Source: Cupriavidus pinatubonensis (GTDB taxonomy: Bacteria > Pseudomonadota > Gammaproteobacteria > Burkholderiales > Burkholderiaceae). Taken from it: a stretch of DNA of 64,000 bases. The notes beneath the pieces were generated by a model. That model made no database searches and had not been told where the DNA came from. It worked only from the letters and a program-made list of their open reading frames with translations. This document shows positions 8,341 to 17,554 of this stretch, in pieces. The stretch spans positions 3,224,001 to 3,288,000 of the forward strand of contig NZ_CP080767.1 in assembly GCF_019602855.1 (NCBI RefSeq), given 5' to 3'. A program made the position numbers and the translations under genes. Every line of letters begins with the position of its first letter. Position 1 is the stretch's first letter.

Positions 8341-9693
8341 ATGTTTGAAAAAATTCTGATCGCGAACCGCGGTGAAATTGCCCTTCGCATCCAGCGCGCC
8401 TGCCGCGAGCTGGGCATCAAGACCGTGGTGGTGTACTCGGAAGCCGACAAGGAAGCCAAGTACGTGAAGCTGGCCGACGAAGCCGTGTGTATCGGCCCGG
8501 CCCCGTCGCCGCTGTCCTACCTGAACATGCCTGCCATCATTTCGGCCGCCGAAGTGACCGACGCGCAGGCGATCCACCCGGGCTACGGCTTCCTGTCCGA
8601 AAACGCCGACTTTGCCGAGCGCGTGGAGAAGTCCGGCTTCGTCTTCATCGGCCCGACCGCCGAGAGCATCCGCCTGATGGGCGACAAGGTCTCGGCCAAG
8701 CAGGCCATGATCAAGGCCGGCGTGCCGTGCGTGCCGGGCTCGGAAGGGGCACTGCCTGACGATCCCGCCGAAATCGTCGCGGCGGCGCGCCGCGTGGGCT
8801 ACCCGGTCATCATCAAGGCTGCCGGCGGTGGTGGCGGCCGCGGCATGCGCGTGGTGCACACCGAGGCCGCGCTGGTCAACGCCGTCAACATGACGCGCGA
8901 AGAAGCCGGCCGTGCCTTCGGCAACCCCGAGGTCTACATGGAGAAGTTCCTGGAGAATCCGCGCCACGTGGAGATCCAGATCCTTGCCGACCAGCACAAG
9001 CAAGCTATCTGGCTGGGCGAGCGCGACTGCTCGATGCAGCGACGCCACCAGAAGGTGATCGAGGAAGCGCCCGCGCCGCACATTCCGCGCCGCCTGATCG
9101 AACGCATCGGCGACCGTTGCGCGGAGGCTTGCCGCAAGATGGGCTACCGTGGCGCCGGCACGTTCGAATTCCTGTACGAGAACAACGAGTTCTACTTCAT
9201 CGAGATGAACACGCGCGTGCAGGTCGAGCACCCGGTCACCGAAATGATCACGGGCATCGACATCGTGCAGGAACAGATCCGCATCGCATTTGGCGAGAAG
9301 CTGCGCTACCGCCAGAAGGATGTGCAGTTCCGTGGCCATGCGATCGAATGCCGCGTGAATGCCGAGGACCCGTTCAAGTTCATTCCGTCCCCGGGCCGCA
9401 TCACCGCCTGGCACATGCCCGGTGGCCCCGGCGTACGCGTCGACTCGCACGCGTATGATGGTTACTTCGTCCCGCCGAATTATGATTCGATGATCGGCAA
9501 GATCATCACCTACGGCGCTACCCGCGAGCAGGCGATTGCCCGCATGCGGATCGCGCTGTCGGAGATGGTGGTGGACGGTATCCAGACCAACGTGCCGCTG
9601 CACCGGGAGCTGATGATGGACGCCAACTTCGTCGAAGGCGGCACCAGCATCCACTATCTCGAGCATCGCCTCGCGCAGCGCGAGAAAGCCTGA
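8341..9693 (+). CDS. accC: Biotin carboxylase subunit of acetyl-CoA carboxylase
   Basis: 450 residues, the usual AccC length. The start is MFEKILIANRGEIALR. The ATP-grasp glycine loop AGGGGGRGM is at about 161-169, followed by the EMNTRVQVEHPVTE active-site segment. It uses ATP and bicarbonate to carboxylate the biotin on AccB. The ATG at 8341 follows a GAGAGAGACC ribosome-site-like run; an upstream in-frame start at 8290 would add 17 residues absent from the family. prmA begins 38 nt downstream. Confidence 0.97.
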   Translation: MFEKILIANRGEIALRIQRACRELGIKTVVVYSEADKEAKYVKLADEAVCIGPAPSPLSYLNMPAIISAAEVTDAQAIHPGYGFLSENADFAERVEKSGFVFIGPTAESIRLMGDKVSAKQAMIKAGVPCVPGSEGALPDDPAEIVAAARRVGYPVIIKAAGGGGGRGMRVVHTEAALVNAVNMTREEAGRAFGNPEVYMEKFLENPRHVEIQILADQHKQAIWLGERDCSMQRRHQKVIEEAPAPHIPRRLIERIGDRCAEACRKMGYRGAGTFEFLYENNEFYFIEMNTRVQVEHPVTEMITGIDIVQEQIRIAFGEKLRYRQKDVQFRGHAIECRVNAEDPFKFIPSPGRITAWHMPGGPGVRVDSHAYDGYFVPPNYDSMIGKIITYGATREQAIARMRIALSEMVVDGIQTNVPLHRELMMDANFVEGGTSIHYLEHRLAQREKA

Positions 9694-9731
9694 CGCGGCG
9701 ACTGCCGCACCTGCTGTACAAGAGGAAGCCC

Positions 9732-10625
9732 GTGGCCTTTCAGGAATGTGTGATCGAAGTGGCGCAGGACCAGGCCGAAGCCTGGTCTGACGCCCTGTTC
9801 GACCTTGGCGCGTTGTCGGTGTCGGTGGAAGATGCCGATGCCGACACGCCGGACGAGCAGCCGCTGTTCGGCGAGCCCGGGCTCGAGCCGACCAAGCTCG
9901 CGTGGAACCGCTCGCGCGTCGTGGCGCTGTTCGGCGATGATACCGATCCGGCGCTCGCCGTCGCGGCCGCGTCGAATGCGCTCGGCATCGATCCGGTGCC
10001 GGCGTATGCGCTGCGCGAGGTCGAGGACCAGGACTGGGTGCGTCTCACGCAATCGCAGTTCGAGCCGATCCGCATCGGCGAGCGCATCTGGGTCGTGCCG
10101 TCGTGGCATGACGCGCCGGAGCCCGACGCCGTGGTGCTGGAACTCGATCCGGGCCTGGCCTTCGGCACTGGCAGCCATCCGACCACGCGCCTGTGCATGC
10201 AGTGGCTCGAGCAGAACCTGAAGGCCGGCGAAACCGTGCTCGACTACGGCTGCGGCTCCGGCATTCTCGCTATCGTTGCGAAGAAGCTCGGTGCGGGCGA
10301 TACACTCGGCATCGACATCGATCCGAATGCCGTGGAAGCGTCGCGCTACAACGCCGAGCGCAACCAGGTCCAGGCCGACTTTGCCTTGCCCGAGTCGGTC
10401 TCGGAAGCGACCTACGATCTCGTCGTCGCCAATATCCTCTCCAACCCGCTCAAGCTGATGGCGGCCATGCTCAGCGCACGCGTGCGCGCCGGCGGACGCC
10501 TGATCCTGTCCGGCGTGCTCGAGCGCCAGGCCGAGGAAGTGGCCGCGGCCTACGCCCCTTGGCTGCCGCTGACTGTGTGGCGCAGCGAGGAAGGCTGGGT
10601 CTGCCTGCACGGCACGCGTCCCTGA
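9732..10625 (+). CDS. prmA: Ribosomal protein L11 methyltransferase
   Basis: 297 residues with a GTG start at 9732 preceded by AGAGGAAG. The N-terminal ACT-like domain that grips L11 covers about residues 1-120. The methyltransferase domain follows, with GLAFGTGSHPTTRLC and the SAM-binding motif LDYGCGSGILAI (170-181), then VANILSNPL. PrmA trimethylates the N-terminal amine and lysines of L11. It follows accC by 38 nt and precedes the zinc-ribbon gene by 9 nt, so it sits in a likely accB-accC-prmA-DUF3426 transcript. Confidence 0.95.
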   Translation: MAFQECVIEVAQDQAEAWSDALFDLGALSVSVEDADADTPDEQPLFGEPGLEPTKLAWNRSRVVALFGDDTDPALAVAAASNALGIDPVPAYALREVEDQDWVRLTQSQFEPIRIGERIWVVPSWHDAPEPDAVVLELDPGLAFGTGSHPTTRLCMQWLEQNLKAGETVLDYGCGSGILAIVAKKLGAGDTLGIDIDPNAVEASRYNAERNQVQADFALPESVSEATYDLVVANILSNPLKLMAAMLSARVRAGGRLILSGVLERQAEEVAAAYAPWLPLTVWRSEEGWVCLHGTRP

Positions 10626-10634
10626 GGTGCGCCG

Positions 10635-12401
10635 ATGGCCGCCGCCAAGCTTGTCACGCGCTGCCCGGCCTGCCGCACCGCCTTTCGGCTCGTGGCCGAT
10701 CAGTTGCGGCTGCGCCAGGGGCTCGTGCGTTGCGGACACTGCGAAACCGTCTTCGATGCGCGCGAGCACCTGATCGAAGTGCCGGCGCCGGCGACCTCAG
10801 CCGCCGCGCCGTCGCCGCACCGGCAGCCTGAACCTTCGCCACCCGCGAGCGCACCTGTCAACACCGAGTTCGAAGCCACGCCGGCGTCATCCGCCGCCGT
10901 GTTCGATCCCGGCTACGACCCCGGGTACGACGTGCCCGCGCTCGATTCGCCGACCATGATGATGGCTCCCGCCGAGGACGAAGAAGAAGCGCCCTTCGAC
11001 GTGGAAGACGATGCCGTGCGAGACCCGGCGCCATCGTGGGAGCCCGAACGCACCCCGCACGCCGTTGCACAGCCTGCGCTGCAGGAAGCGCTACCTGAAG
11101 CACCTGTCGAGATCCATGGCGGGCATGCGGAAGAGACTGCGGGCGAAGACACCGAATTGCAGCCCACGCAACCCGAAGCTGCGGAAGCTGCGCAAGCGAC
11201 GGAGGCTTCCGCAGCGGAGCCTGAGTCCGAACCTCACAACGAATCTCAACTTGAACGCGAGTCCGTTGAAGCGGAGCAGCCGGAAGTCGGGCCCGTCGCG
11301 GCCGCCAACGGCCTGCATTATGCCGAGCAGGATGCACCGCACGAAGCGCCGGAATCCGCAGCCATCGTGACCCCTCACGCGGCTTGGCCAACGCTCGATC
11401 GCTCCGCGTTTGAAGATGAGGAGCCCGCTCCGGCTGCGCCGGACGTGGTGCAAGCTGGAGCACAGGAAGATGCGGCCGATGAGCCGGCCAGCGAGCCGCG
11501 TGCCGGGTCGCCCGCCGACCCCGTGCTACGCAGTGCGAGCGAGTTTTTGCGCGCGCAGTCCAGCGACAGCACCGAAGTGCCTGCCCTGGCTGACGCCGCG
11601 CCAACAACGTACGAAGCTGGCCACGAGACGCGCCGTGGATACGGAAGCGACGGACACGAAGGCCACGACGCTGACCACGAATCCGCGCACGCGTCCGGAC
11701 ACGAAGCCGGACCGGATTACGGCCGCAATCTCGGCCCCACCTATGGGCCGAGCCCTGGCGAGGCCTTCAGTGCCACCGCCGGCGCCATCGCGCGCGAGAA
11801 TGCCACGCGGCGCTGGGCTCGCGAGGAGCCGCAAATGGGCCCCGCGTTCGCGCCTGACTTCCTGCGCCAGGCCCGCGAACGCGAACGCGCGCGCGAGGTT
11901 GCTGCGACACCGTCGACGCCACGCTCTCGCTATGGCTGGCATATCGCCGCGGGCGTGCTGGCCCTGGGCGTGGTCATGCAAGGGCTGTACCTGATGCGTG
12001 GGCAGCTTGCGGGCCACTTCCCGGCGCTACGTCCTGTGCTCGAAGCCGCCTGCGCGCCGCTCGGCTGCGACGTGCCGCCCTGGCGCGACATCGACGCGCT
12101 GCGCATCGATACTTCGCAGTTGCAGAAGCAGGAAGAAGGCAGCGATGCCTATCTTCTTGCCGTCACGCTACGCAACCAGGGCCGTGCTACGACGGCCTTG
12201 CCCGCGATCGAGCTGGTCATGACCGACCTGCAGGACCAGTTGCTGCTGCGCCGTGTGCTGGAACCCTCCGAGTACCTGGAACCCGCGCAAAAGACCTTTG
12301 CCACACATGGCCTTCGTGCGGGCATGGAACTGCCGGTTCGGGTACGATTCCGGACTCAGCAGGCGGCGGCCAACTACCGCGTGCTGATTTTCTATCCATA
12401 A
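10635..12401 (+). CDS. Zinc-ribbon / DUF3426 inner-membrane protein
   Basis: 588 residues. The N-terminal MJ0042-type zinc ribbon has cysteine pairs CPAC (10-13) and CGHC (33-36). A long acidic, low-complexity Ala/Glu/Pro linker (about 50-420) follows, with a His/Asp/Glu-rich stretch near 310-340. One membrane helix is at about 432-454, and a C-terminal DUF3426 domain ends VLIFYP. Topology would put the zinc ribbon in the cytoplasm and DUF3426 in the periplasm. The family is widespread in beta- and gamma-proteobacteria next to prmA, and its role is unknown. The linker here is long for the family. Confidence 0.85.
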   Translation: MAAAKLVTRCPACRTAFRLVADQLRLRQGLVRCGHCETVFDAREHLIEVPAPATSAAAPSPHRQPEPSPPASAPVNTEFEATPASSAAVFDPGYDPGYDVPALDSPTMMMAPAEDEEEAPFDVEDDAVRDPAPSWEPERTPHAVAQPALQEALPEAPVEIHGGHAEETAGEDTELQPTQPEAAEAAQATEASAAEPESEPHNESQLERESVEAEQPEVGPVAAANGLHYAEQDAPHEAPESAAIVTPHAAWPTLDRSAFEDEEPAPAAPDVVQAGAQEDAADEPASEPRAGSPADPVLRSASEFLRAQSSDSTEVPALADAAPTTYEAGHETRRGYGSDGHEGHDADHESAHASGHEAGPDYGRNLGPTYGPSPGEAFSATAGAIARENATRRWAREEPQMGPAFAPDFLRQARERERAREVAATPSTPRSRYGWHIAAGVLALGVVMQGLYLMRGQLAGHFPALRPVLEAACAPLGCDVPPWRDIDALRIDTSQLQKQEEGSDAYLLAVTLRNQGRATTALPAIELVMTDLQDQLLLRRVLEPSEYLEPAQKTFATHGLRAGMELPVRVRFRTQQAAANYRVLIFYP

Positions 12402-12540
12402 GGTCTGTTCACGCACACGACGCACACGCGTTTCACAGGTGAACGCCTCCTGGAATCCGCAGGCTTGCCGCCGAAGACCGAATCGAGTCCGGCTGCAAGC
12501 TGCGCCCCCCCCCGAAGATCCTGAACAGGAAGGAGCAGAG

Positions 12541-13041
12541 ATGAGCAACGTGACCCTCGGCGGCAACGCTATCGAAGTGGCAGGCAAGTTCCCGCAACCT
12601 GGCGACAAGGCCGCCGATTTCAAGCTGGTCGGCAAGGACCTGAAGGACGTGACGCTGGCCGACTTCGCCGGCAAGCGCAAAGTGCTCAATATCGTACCGA
12701 GCCTGGATACCCCGGTGTGCCAGGCGTCGACGCGCAAGTTCAACGAGGCCGCCAGCGGCGTGGCCAACACTGTCGTGCTGACCATCTCGGCCGACCTGCC
12801 GTTCGCCATGGGCCGGTTCTGCAGCGCTGAAGGCCTGGACAACGTGGTGCCGCTGTCGACCATGCGCGGCGCCGAGTTCAAGGGCAACTACGGCGTGGAC
12901 ATCAAGTCCGGCCCGCTGGCCGGCGTGACCGCGCGTGCCGTGGTGGTGCTCGACGAAAACAACGTCGTCAAGTACAGCCAGCTGGTGCCCGAGATCAAGA
13001 CCGAACCCGACTACGACGCCGCGCTGGCCGCACTGAAGTAA
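12541..13041 (+). CDS. tpx: Thiol peroxidase (atypical 2-Cys peroxiredoxin)
   Basis: 166 residues. The peroxidatic Cys60 is in PSLDTPVCQAST, and the resolving Cys94 in MGRFCSAEGLDNV; both are needed for the intramolecular disulfide of Tpx. It reduces lipid and organic peroxides with thioredoxin. The ATG at 12541 has AAGGAGCAGAG just upstream. The 139-bp leader ends in a run of nine C residues before the ribosome site. A hairpin with a T-rich tail follows the stop. Confidence 0.96.
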   Translation: MSNVTLGGNAIEVAGKFPQPGDKAADFKLVGKDLKDVTLADFAGKRKVLNIVPSLDTPVCQASTRKFNEAASGVANTVVLTISADLPFAMGRFCSAEGLDNVVPLSTMRGAEFKGNYGVDIKSGPLAGVTARAVVVLDENNVVKYSQLVPEIKTEPDYDAALAALK

Positions 13042-13061
13042 GCTGCCCCGGCAATCCGCAC

Positions 13062-13097
13062 CGGCCGCCTGCATTCCCGGGGCGGCCGCTTCTGTTT
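13062..13097 (+). terminator. Rho-independent-type terminator after tpx
   Basis: CGGCCGCC (13062-13069) pairs with GGCGGCCG (13081-13088) across an 11-nt loop and is followed by CTTCTGTTTT. It lies 20 nt after the tpx stop codon. Confidence 0.65.
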
Positions 13098-13159
13098 TCC
13101 GAACCCCCCGGGCTGTATGCGTGCAAGCAGCCCGACCATCCCAAGTACCTGGAGAGAGC

Positions 13160-14107
13160 ATGGCCAGCCTGATCTGCGGCTCCGTCGCCTACGACACCAT
13201 CATGACGTTCGACGGACGCTTCCGCGAACACATCCTGCCGGACCAGATCCACATGCTGAACGTCTCGTTCCTGGTGCCCGGCATGCGGCGCGAGTACGGC
13301 GGCTGCGCCGGCAACATCGCGTTCACGCTCAAGATGCTCGGTGGCGAGCCCGTGGTCATGGCCACTGTAGGCGCCGACGCCGAACCGTACCTGCAATACC
13401 TGCGCGGGCAGAACATCGACACCACGCATATCCGCGTGCTGCCCGATACCTTCACGGCGCAGGCGATGATCACCACCGACCTGGACAACAACCAGATCAC
13501 CGCGTTCCACCCGGGCGCGATGAGCCAGTCGCAGCTCTCCAACGTGAAGGATGCGCTCGGCGGCAGCCAGCCGCCGAAGCTCGGCATCGTCGCGCCGGAC
13601 AGCCGCGAGGGCATGCTGCACCACGCACGCCAGTTCGCCGAGACCGGTATCCCGTTCATCTTTGATCTTGGACAGGCCATGCCGCTGTTCAACGGCGAAG
13701 ACCTGCGGGAGTTCGTTGAACTCGCCAGCTACGTGACAGTCAATGACTACGAAGCGCAGGTCCTGCTGTCTCGCACGGCCTGGACCAGCGCCGAGGTTGC
13801 CGCCAAGGTTCGTGCCTTCATCGTCACGCACGGCGAGCGCGGCGCCAGCATCTTTGCCGATGGTCAGCAGTACGCGATCCCTGCCGTTCCGGCCGAGCGC
13901 ATCGTGGACCCGACCGGCTGTGGCGACGCCTTCCGAGGTGGCCTGCTGTTCGGCATCGAAAACGGGTTAGACTGGGAAACCACTGGCCGCCTGGCATCGC
14001 TGATGGGATCAATCAAGATCGCACAGCAGGGTCCGCAGAACCACTGGCTGCCGCTCGACGAGATCGGCAACCGTTTCCAGTCTGCATTCGGTTACCGCTA
14101 CGCCTGA
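13160..14107 (+). CDS. PfkB-family carbohydrate/nucleoside kinase
   Basis: A 315-residue PfkB (ribokinase) family protein. The N-terminal half has the YGGCAGNIAFTLKMLG block (46-61), equivalent to the GG substrate-binding signature. The C-terminal signature DPTGCGDAF (250-258) holds the catalytic base D256 and the anion hole. The length and IFDLGQAM segment are closest to adenosine kinase-like members in proteobacteria, but the substrate cannot be fixed from sequence. The start at ATG 13160 follows GGAGAGAGC. It is transcribed alone after the tpx terminator. Confidence 0.85.
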   Translation: MASLICGSVAYDTIMTFDGRFREHILPDQIHMLNVSFLVPGMRREYGGCAGNIAFTLKMLGGEPVVMATVGADAEPYLQYLRGQNIDTTHIRVLPDTFTAQAMITTDLDNNQITAFHPGAMSQSQLSNVKDALGGSQPPKLGIVAPDSREGMLHHARQFAETGIPFIFDLGQAMPLFNGEDLREFVELASYVTVNDYEAQVLLSRTAWTSAEVAAKVRAFIVTHGERGASIFADGQQYAIPAVPAERIVDPTGCGDAFRGGLLFGIENGLDWETTGRLASLMGSIKIAQQGPQNHWLPLDEIGNRFQSAFGYRYA

Positions 14108-14143
14108 CCTGCAGCGGGGCGTGGCACATTGACGGGAATGAAC

Positions 14144-14611
14144 ATGAACAACAAGCTCCGAACCGGAGTCGTCACCATGCTTGCCGTGACCGCGCTGGTC
14201 AGCGGCTGCGCCACGGAATCCAACTCCAACAGCGTCTACTCGACCGGGCAGGCGCAGCGCGAGCAGACGGTCCGCTACGGCGTCGTCGAAGGCGTGCGCG
14301 ACGTGATGATCCAGGGCAGCCAGACCGGTGCCGGCACGCTCGCCGGCGGGGCGATCGGCGGCGTGGCCGCAGGCAGCCTGATCGGCAGCGGCAACGGCTC
14401 CGTGGCGGCCGGCCTCCTTGGCGCGGTACTCGGCGGCATTGCCGGCAGCGCGACCGAAAACAAGGTCAACCAGCGGCGCGGACTCGAGATCACCGTGCGG
14501 CTCGAAAACGGCGAGATGCGCGCGATCACGCAGGAAGCCGACGAGCTGTTCCGACCAGGCGACCGCGTCCGGCTGCTGTCCTCGGGTGGCGTCACGCGGG
14601 TCACGCACTGA
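14144..14611 (+). CDS. SlyB-like glycine-zipper outer-membrane lipoprotein
   Basis: 155 residues with a lipoprotein signal peptide; the lipobox LVSGC gives lipidated Cys22. A glycine zipper (about 62-103) has repeated G-x-x-x-G spacing (GTLAGGAIGGVAAGSLIG, then GAVLGGIAG), after the RYGVVEGVRDV block seen in SlyB/Pcp proteins. It ends in a beta-like domain (EITVRLENGEMRAI). Such proteins are outer-membrane stress lipoproteins often under PhoP. Three in-frame starts lie close together (TTG 14129, ATG 14138, ATG 14144); GGGA sits 6 nt before the last, which I chose. Confidence 0.82.
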   Translation: MNNKLRTGVVTMLAVTALVSGCATESNSNSVYSTGQAQREQTVRYGVVEGVRDVMIQGSQTGAGTLAGGAIGGVAAGSLIGSGNGSVAAGLLGAVLGGIAGSATENKVNQRRGLEITVRLENGEMRAITQEADELFRPGDRVRLLSSGGVTRVTH

Positions 14612-14640
14612 TCGTTCCACGTCCCGGGTTTTGGTGAAGG

Positions 14641-14669
14641 CGCCGTATCCGCGAGGATGCGGCGTTTTT
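14641..14669 (+). terminator. Terminator after the SlyB-like gene
   Basis: CGCCGTATCC (14641-14650) pairs over ten positions (one G-T wobble) with GGATGCGGCG (14655-14664) around a GCGA loop, followed by TTTTTC. Confidence 0.85.
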
Positions 14670-14738
14670 CTTTTGTGATCGCCCCCAGCGCAACCTCAGG
14701 CGGTGAACTGGCAAGGCGTCTCTGCTCGGGGAACCCCA

Positions 14739-14774
14739 AAAGAAAAACCCGCCGGGCAGCAGCCATCGGCGGGT
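14739..14774 (-). terminator. Terminator of the H1-like gene
   Basis: Read on the minus strand, ACCCGCCG and CGGCGGGT form an 8-bp stem followed by TTTTCTTTT. It lies about 115 nt beyond the stop of the H1-like gene. Confidence 0.75.
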
Positions 14775-14795
14775 GGGCAAGACTAGTGTCTTGCA

Positions 14796-14818
14796 GGCCG
14801 GATACGGCGTATCCGGCC
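14796..14818. repeat. Perfect 10-bp inverted repeat
   Basis: GGCCGGATAC, loop GGC, then GTATCCGGCC, with no mismatch. It sits between the H1-like gene stop and its terminator, so it will be transcribed from that side. No T-run follows on either strand; it may protect the mRNA 3' end. Confidence 0.6.
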
Positions 14819-14889
14819 ACTATGGCACGCTATACGTGCCCGGGTGACCCCTTGCGGAAGTCGTAGTCCCCACTCTGTCGAGCGAAGAC

Positions 14890-15486
14890 TTACGGACGGT
14901 TGCCCGTCGGGAACGGCCATGCGGCGGCCGGGTTCAGCGCGGTCTTGGCAGTGGAAGCAGGAGCAACGGCGGGCGCAGCGGCAGGGGCTGCCGCAGGGGC
15001 AGCCTTGGCCTTCTTCGCAGCCGGCTTCTTGGCGCCAGCCTTCTTCGCAGCAGGCTTGCCAGCGGACTTCTTCGCAGCAGCCTTCTTGGCCGGTGCAGCC
15101 TTCTTGGCAGCGGCCTTCTTGGCCGGTGCTGCCTTCTTGGCGGCGACCTTCTTGACTGCAGCCTTCTTGGCCGGTGCTGCCTTCTTGGCGGCGACCTTCT
15201 TCACTGCGGCCTTCTTGGCCGGTGCTGCCTTCTTGGCGGCGACCTTCTTCACTGCGGCCTTCTTGGCCGGCGCTGCCTTCTTGGCTGCAACCTTCTTCAC
15301 TGCGGCCTTCTTGGCCGGTGCTGCCTTCTTGGCGGCTACCTTCTTGGTTGCGGCCTTCTTGGCGGCCGGTGCTGCCTTCTTGGCGGCTACCTTCTTCACA
15401 GCGGCTTTCTTGGCCGGTGCAGCCTTCTTGGCTGCCGGCTTGGCGGCCTTCTTAGCCGCCGGCTTCTTCTTCGCAGTCGTTGCCAT
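14890..15486 (-). CDS. Histone H1-like Ala/Lys-rich DNA-binding protein
   Basis: 198 residues, almost entirely Ala, Lys, Val and Pro. It starts MATTAKKKPAAKKAAK, continues as repeats of a 16-residue unit of the type AKKAAVKKVAAKKAAP, and ends in an Ala/Pro tail (APAAAPAAAPAVAPAS). This matches the eukaryote-H1-C-tail-like nucleoid proteins of Burkholderiaceae and Chlamydia (Hc family), which coat and compact DNA without sequence preference. The ATG at 15486 has AAGGAG 6 nt upstream; an in-frame ATG five codons earlier overlaps that ribosome site and is unlikely. Repeat number is expected to vary between strains. Confidence 0.9.
   Translation of the reverse strand: MATTAKKKPAAKKAAKPAAKKAAPAKKAAVKKVAAKKAAPAAKKAATKKVAAKKAAPAKKAAVKKVAAKKAAPAKKAAVKKVAAKKAAPAKKAAVKKVAAKKAAPAKKAAVKKVAAKKAAPAKKAAAKKAAPAKKAAAKKSAGKPAAKKAGAKKPAAKKAKAAPAAAPAAAPAVAPASTAKTALNPAAAWPFPTGNRP
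15121..15411. repeat. Six tandem 48-bp repeats inside the H1-like gene
   Basis: Units begin at 15121, 15169, 15217, 15265, 15313 and 15364. The last is displaced by a 3-bp insertion that adds one alanine codon. Each unit encodes 16 residues, so gain or loss keeps the reading frame. Degenerate copies flank both sides. Confidence 0.9.
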
Positions 15487-16998
15487 GGATAACTCCTTCA
15501 CTAGAGAGTGAATATCGAATGACCAAAGTTGGCGACCCGACCGACCCGAGGCGCAGCGTACTGCCGCTACCCCAGTCGAGCGAGCGATTCATCGGCGCAC
15601 GGCTTTACCTCCGCCGCACGCTAATGAATTCGGTAGCAGGGCCGTCGCCGATAGCGACGCACTGGCGGCAAGGCGGGCCCGCAAGCGGGCTCCGGGCACT
15701 TGCCGCGCCCCGGAATATTCGATCGGCCCACGCCGCCCGTCGAGTCGGCGTGCAGCCAGCAATGAGGAGATATCGGACGGCTTGCCTGCGGTGCGGGCAT
15801 GGCCTCGCGCACGGCAGACGGCATTCATCTTGAGGTAGCTGACCCATCCCGTCTCTGGGCCAAAGGAGACTGCACGCGTTTTAAGAAGCCGGTTCGGCTT
15901 GGTCTGCGTCAAAGTTCTCGTGCTCCTCAGCTACCTGCATCACTGTGTCACTGCATCGAAGCGCGCATCGCGCTCATCGTTCGATCTTGCTTCCTGCTTC
16001 GCTGCAATGAAGTGGGACTCTTGTCAAGGCGAATCATAATTCGTTTGCACGATGATGTTAAGAAAAAAGTGCAAAAAAACTTGCGTGCGCACGCATGTCG
16101 ATCTAGTTCATGTGCGCCGCCTCGCGAAGACATCGCCGACACCATCGCGCGACGACGTCCGCATGCATCAACACACGACCTGTTCGACGATGCGAACACG
16201 CGCCACGACACGCGCGAATGCACGCTCTCCAACACCGCCGGACAGTCGCCTCGCGTCACGCGCGTCGGCATCGCAAAGACGGCTCGGCACGGCGCACGAT
16301 CACGCGCAACGAACCTCACTCCGACTGGAAACCCGCATGAACAAAGGCTTTCCGGCAGGCGAAGCAAGACTGCGGCAAGCGTGTTCCGTTGCAGGCTCGG
16401 GCGACATGCGATCAGGCACCACGCCATCGCGACAGTCGCGCCACTACCAGTTCCGACACGCAACGCACGCGATGATTCACTCGCCGCGATGACGCGCGCG
16501 ATGGTCCACCGCATCGATGCCCGCGACGACGCGAGACAGTGATGCGTCAGCGCAACGATTTGCATCGGCGCAACAACTTGGCAGCGTTCGAAGCGTTGCG
16601 ATCCGGCAAAGCTTTTGCAATGAACGCGCGTTGCGATGCCCGAAGGCAACGACCGGCTTGCATGTCCGCACGCGTCGACCGATGCCGTGTCCCCCGCGTT
16701 CGTCTGACAGCGGGACGCCGACAAGGCGTGCGATGCAGCCGCTTAGAGGAATGCTTCGGCACCTCGCACGACGCGCTTTGCTGCGATACAGAATTCCCGC
16801 AAACGGCGCGCGCATGCGGCTTTCGGAGAAGTGCGCGGCGGCATGCCCGTCGTTCGCCCGCCAGCGTGCCGATTGCCGAGCGTCTACCGCGCCAGTAGAT
16901 TGGCGTGCATGCCTGACACCGCCGGACTGTGCGACACGCCACGCTGCACGGCTGCCGGCATCGCGCACAACAGCCACCACTACCCGAGAGGAGACTTC
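15487..16998. other. 1.5-kb stretch with no supported gene
   Basis: Open frames exist on both strands, but none has a ribosome site, a recognisable domain or normal codon choice, so I call none. The left 100 bp must hold the H1-like promoter. Around 16030-16080 there is a local A/T-rich island with CGAAT-CATA-ATTCG and A-runs, followed by the perfect palindrome TGCGTGCGCACGCA (16082-16095). From 16100 to 16970 the sequence is rich in GCGA/CGAC/GCAACG words without codon periodicity that I can see. It could be decayed coding DNA, a long untranslated leader or an RNA gene. Confidence 0.5.
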
Positions 16999-17472
16999 AT
17001 GCACATTCATCCCCACGCCACCACCGCGCGCACGCTGCTGCGCGCCGGCATGTTCGCCGCCGCCATGGTCGCAAGCGCCGCGGCGCTCGCGCAGGCGACA
17101 CCCGGCGGCAGTTGGAAGACCATTGACGACTCCACCGGCAAGCCGCGCGGACTGGTTGAGATCACCGAGAAGAACGGCGTCTACAGCGGCCGCCTGGTGA
17201 AGACATTCGTCGAGGGCGACGGCAAGCCCAAGGTATGCGAGAAGTGTACGGACGCGCGCAAAGACCAGCCCATCATCGGCATGACGATCCTGTCGGGCTT
17301 GCGCAAGACCGGCGACAACGAATGGAGCGGCGGCGAGATCCTCGACCCCGAGAACGGCAAGGTCTACAAGAGCAAGATGTCGCTGTCCGATGACGGCAAC
17401 AAGCTCAACGTGCGCGGCTTCATCGGCATCAGCCTGCTGGGCCGCACGCAGACCTGGGAGCGCGAGCGCTGA
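16999..17472 (+). CDS. Exported DUF2147 protein
   Basis: 157 residues with a Sec signal peptide (cleavage likely near ALAQA, about residue 32). The DUF2147 domain follows: GSWKTIDDSTGKPRGLVEI, the CEKC pair, IIGMTILSGLRK, and a C-terminal LGRTQTWER. The family is periplasmic, beta-barrel-like and of unknown function; in Cupriavidus/Ralstonia relatives it often accompanies envelope or polyhydroxyalkanoate genes. AGGAGACTTC lies just before the ATG, and several upstream in-frame codons lack such a site. It is a single-gene unit as far as visible. Confidence 0.85.
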   Translation: MHIHPHATTARTLLRAGMFAAAMVASAAALAQATPGGSWKTIDDSTGKPRGLVEITEKNGVYSGRLVKTFVEGDGKPKVCEKCTDARKDQPIIGMTILSGLRKTGDNEWSGGEILDPENGKVYKSKMSLSDDGNKLNVRGFIGISLLGRTQTWERER

Positions 17473-17554
17473 TCGTGCGAGTGGGTAGTCACGCATCACG
17501 GAGCGCTGTGCGGGCATCGCCGGCGACATGAGGCACCCCATGGCGAACCGCACC

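Noticed and set aside
16052..16492. Basic His/Arg/Thr-rich 146-residue plus frame in the gene-free stretch
   Set aside because: No ribosome site, no family, and no codon bias seen; reported as unexplained sequence instead.
15948..16724. 258-residue minus-strand frame in the same stretch
   Set aside because: Cys/Ser/Arg-rich, no recognised motif and no ribosome site.
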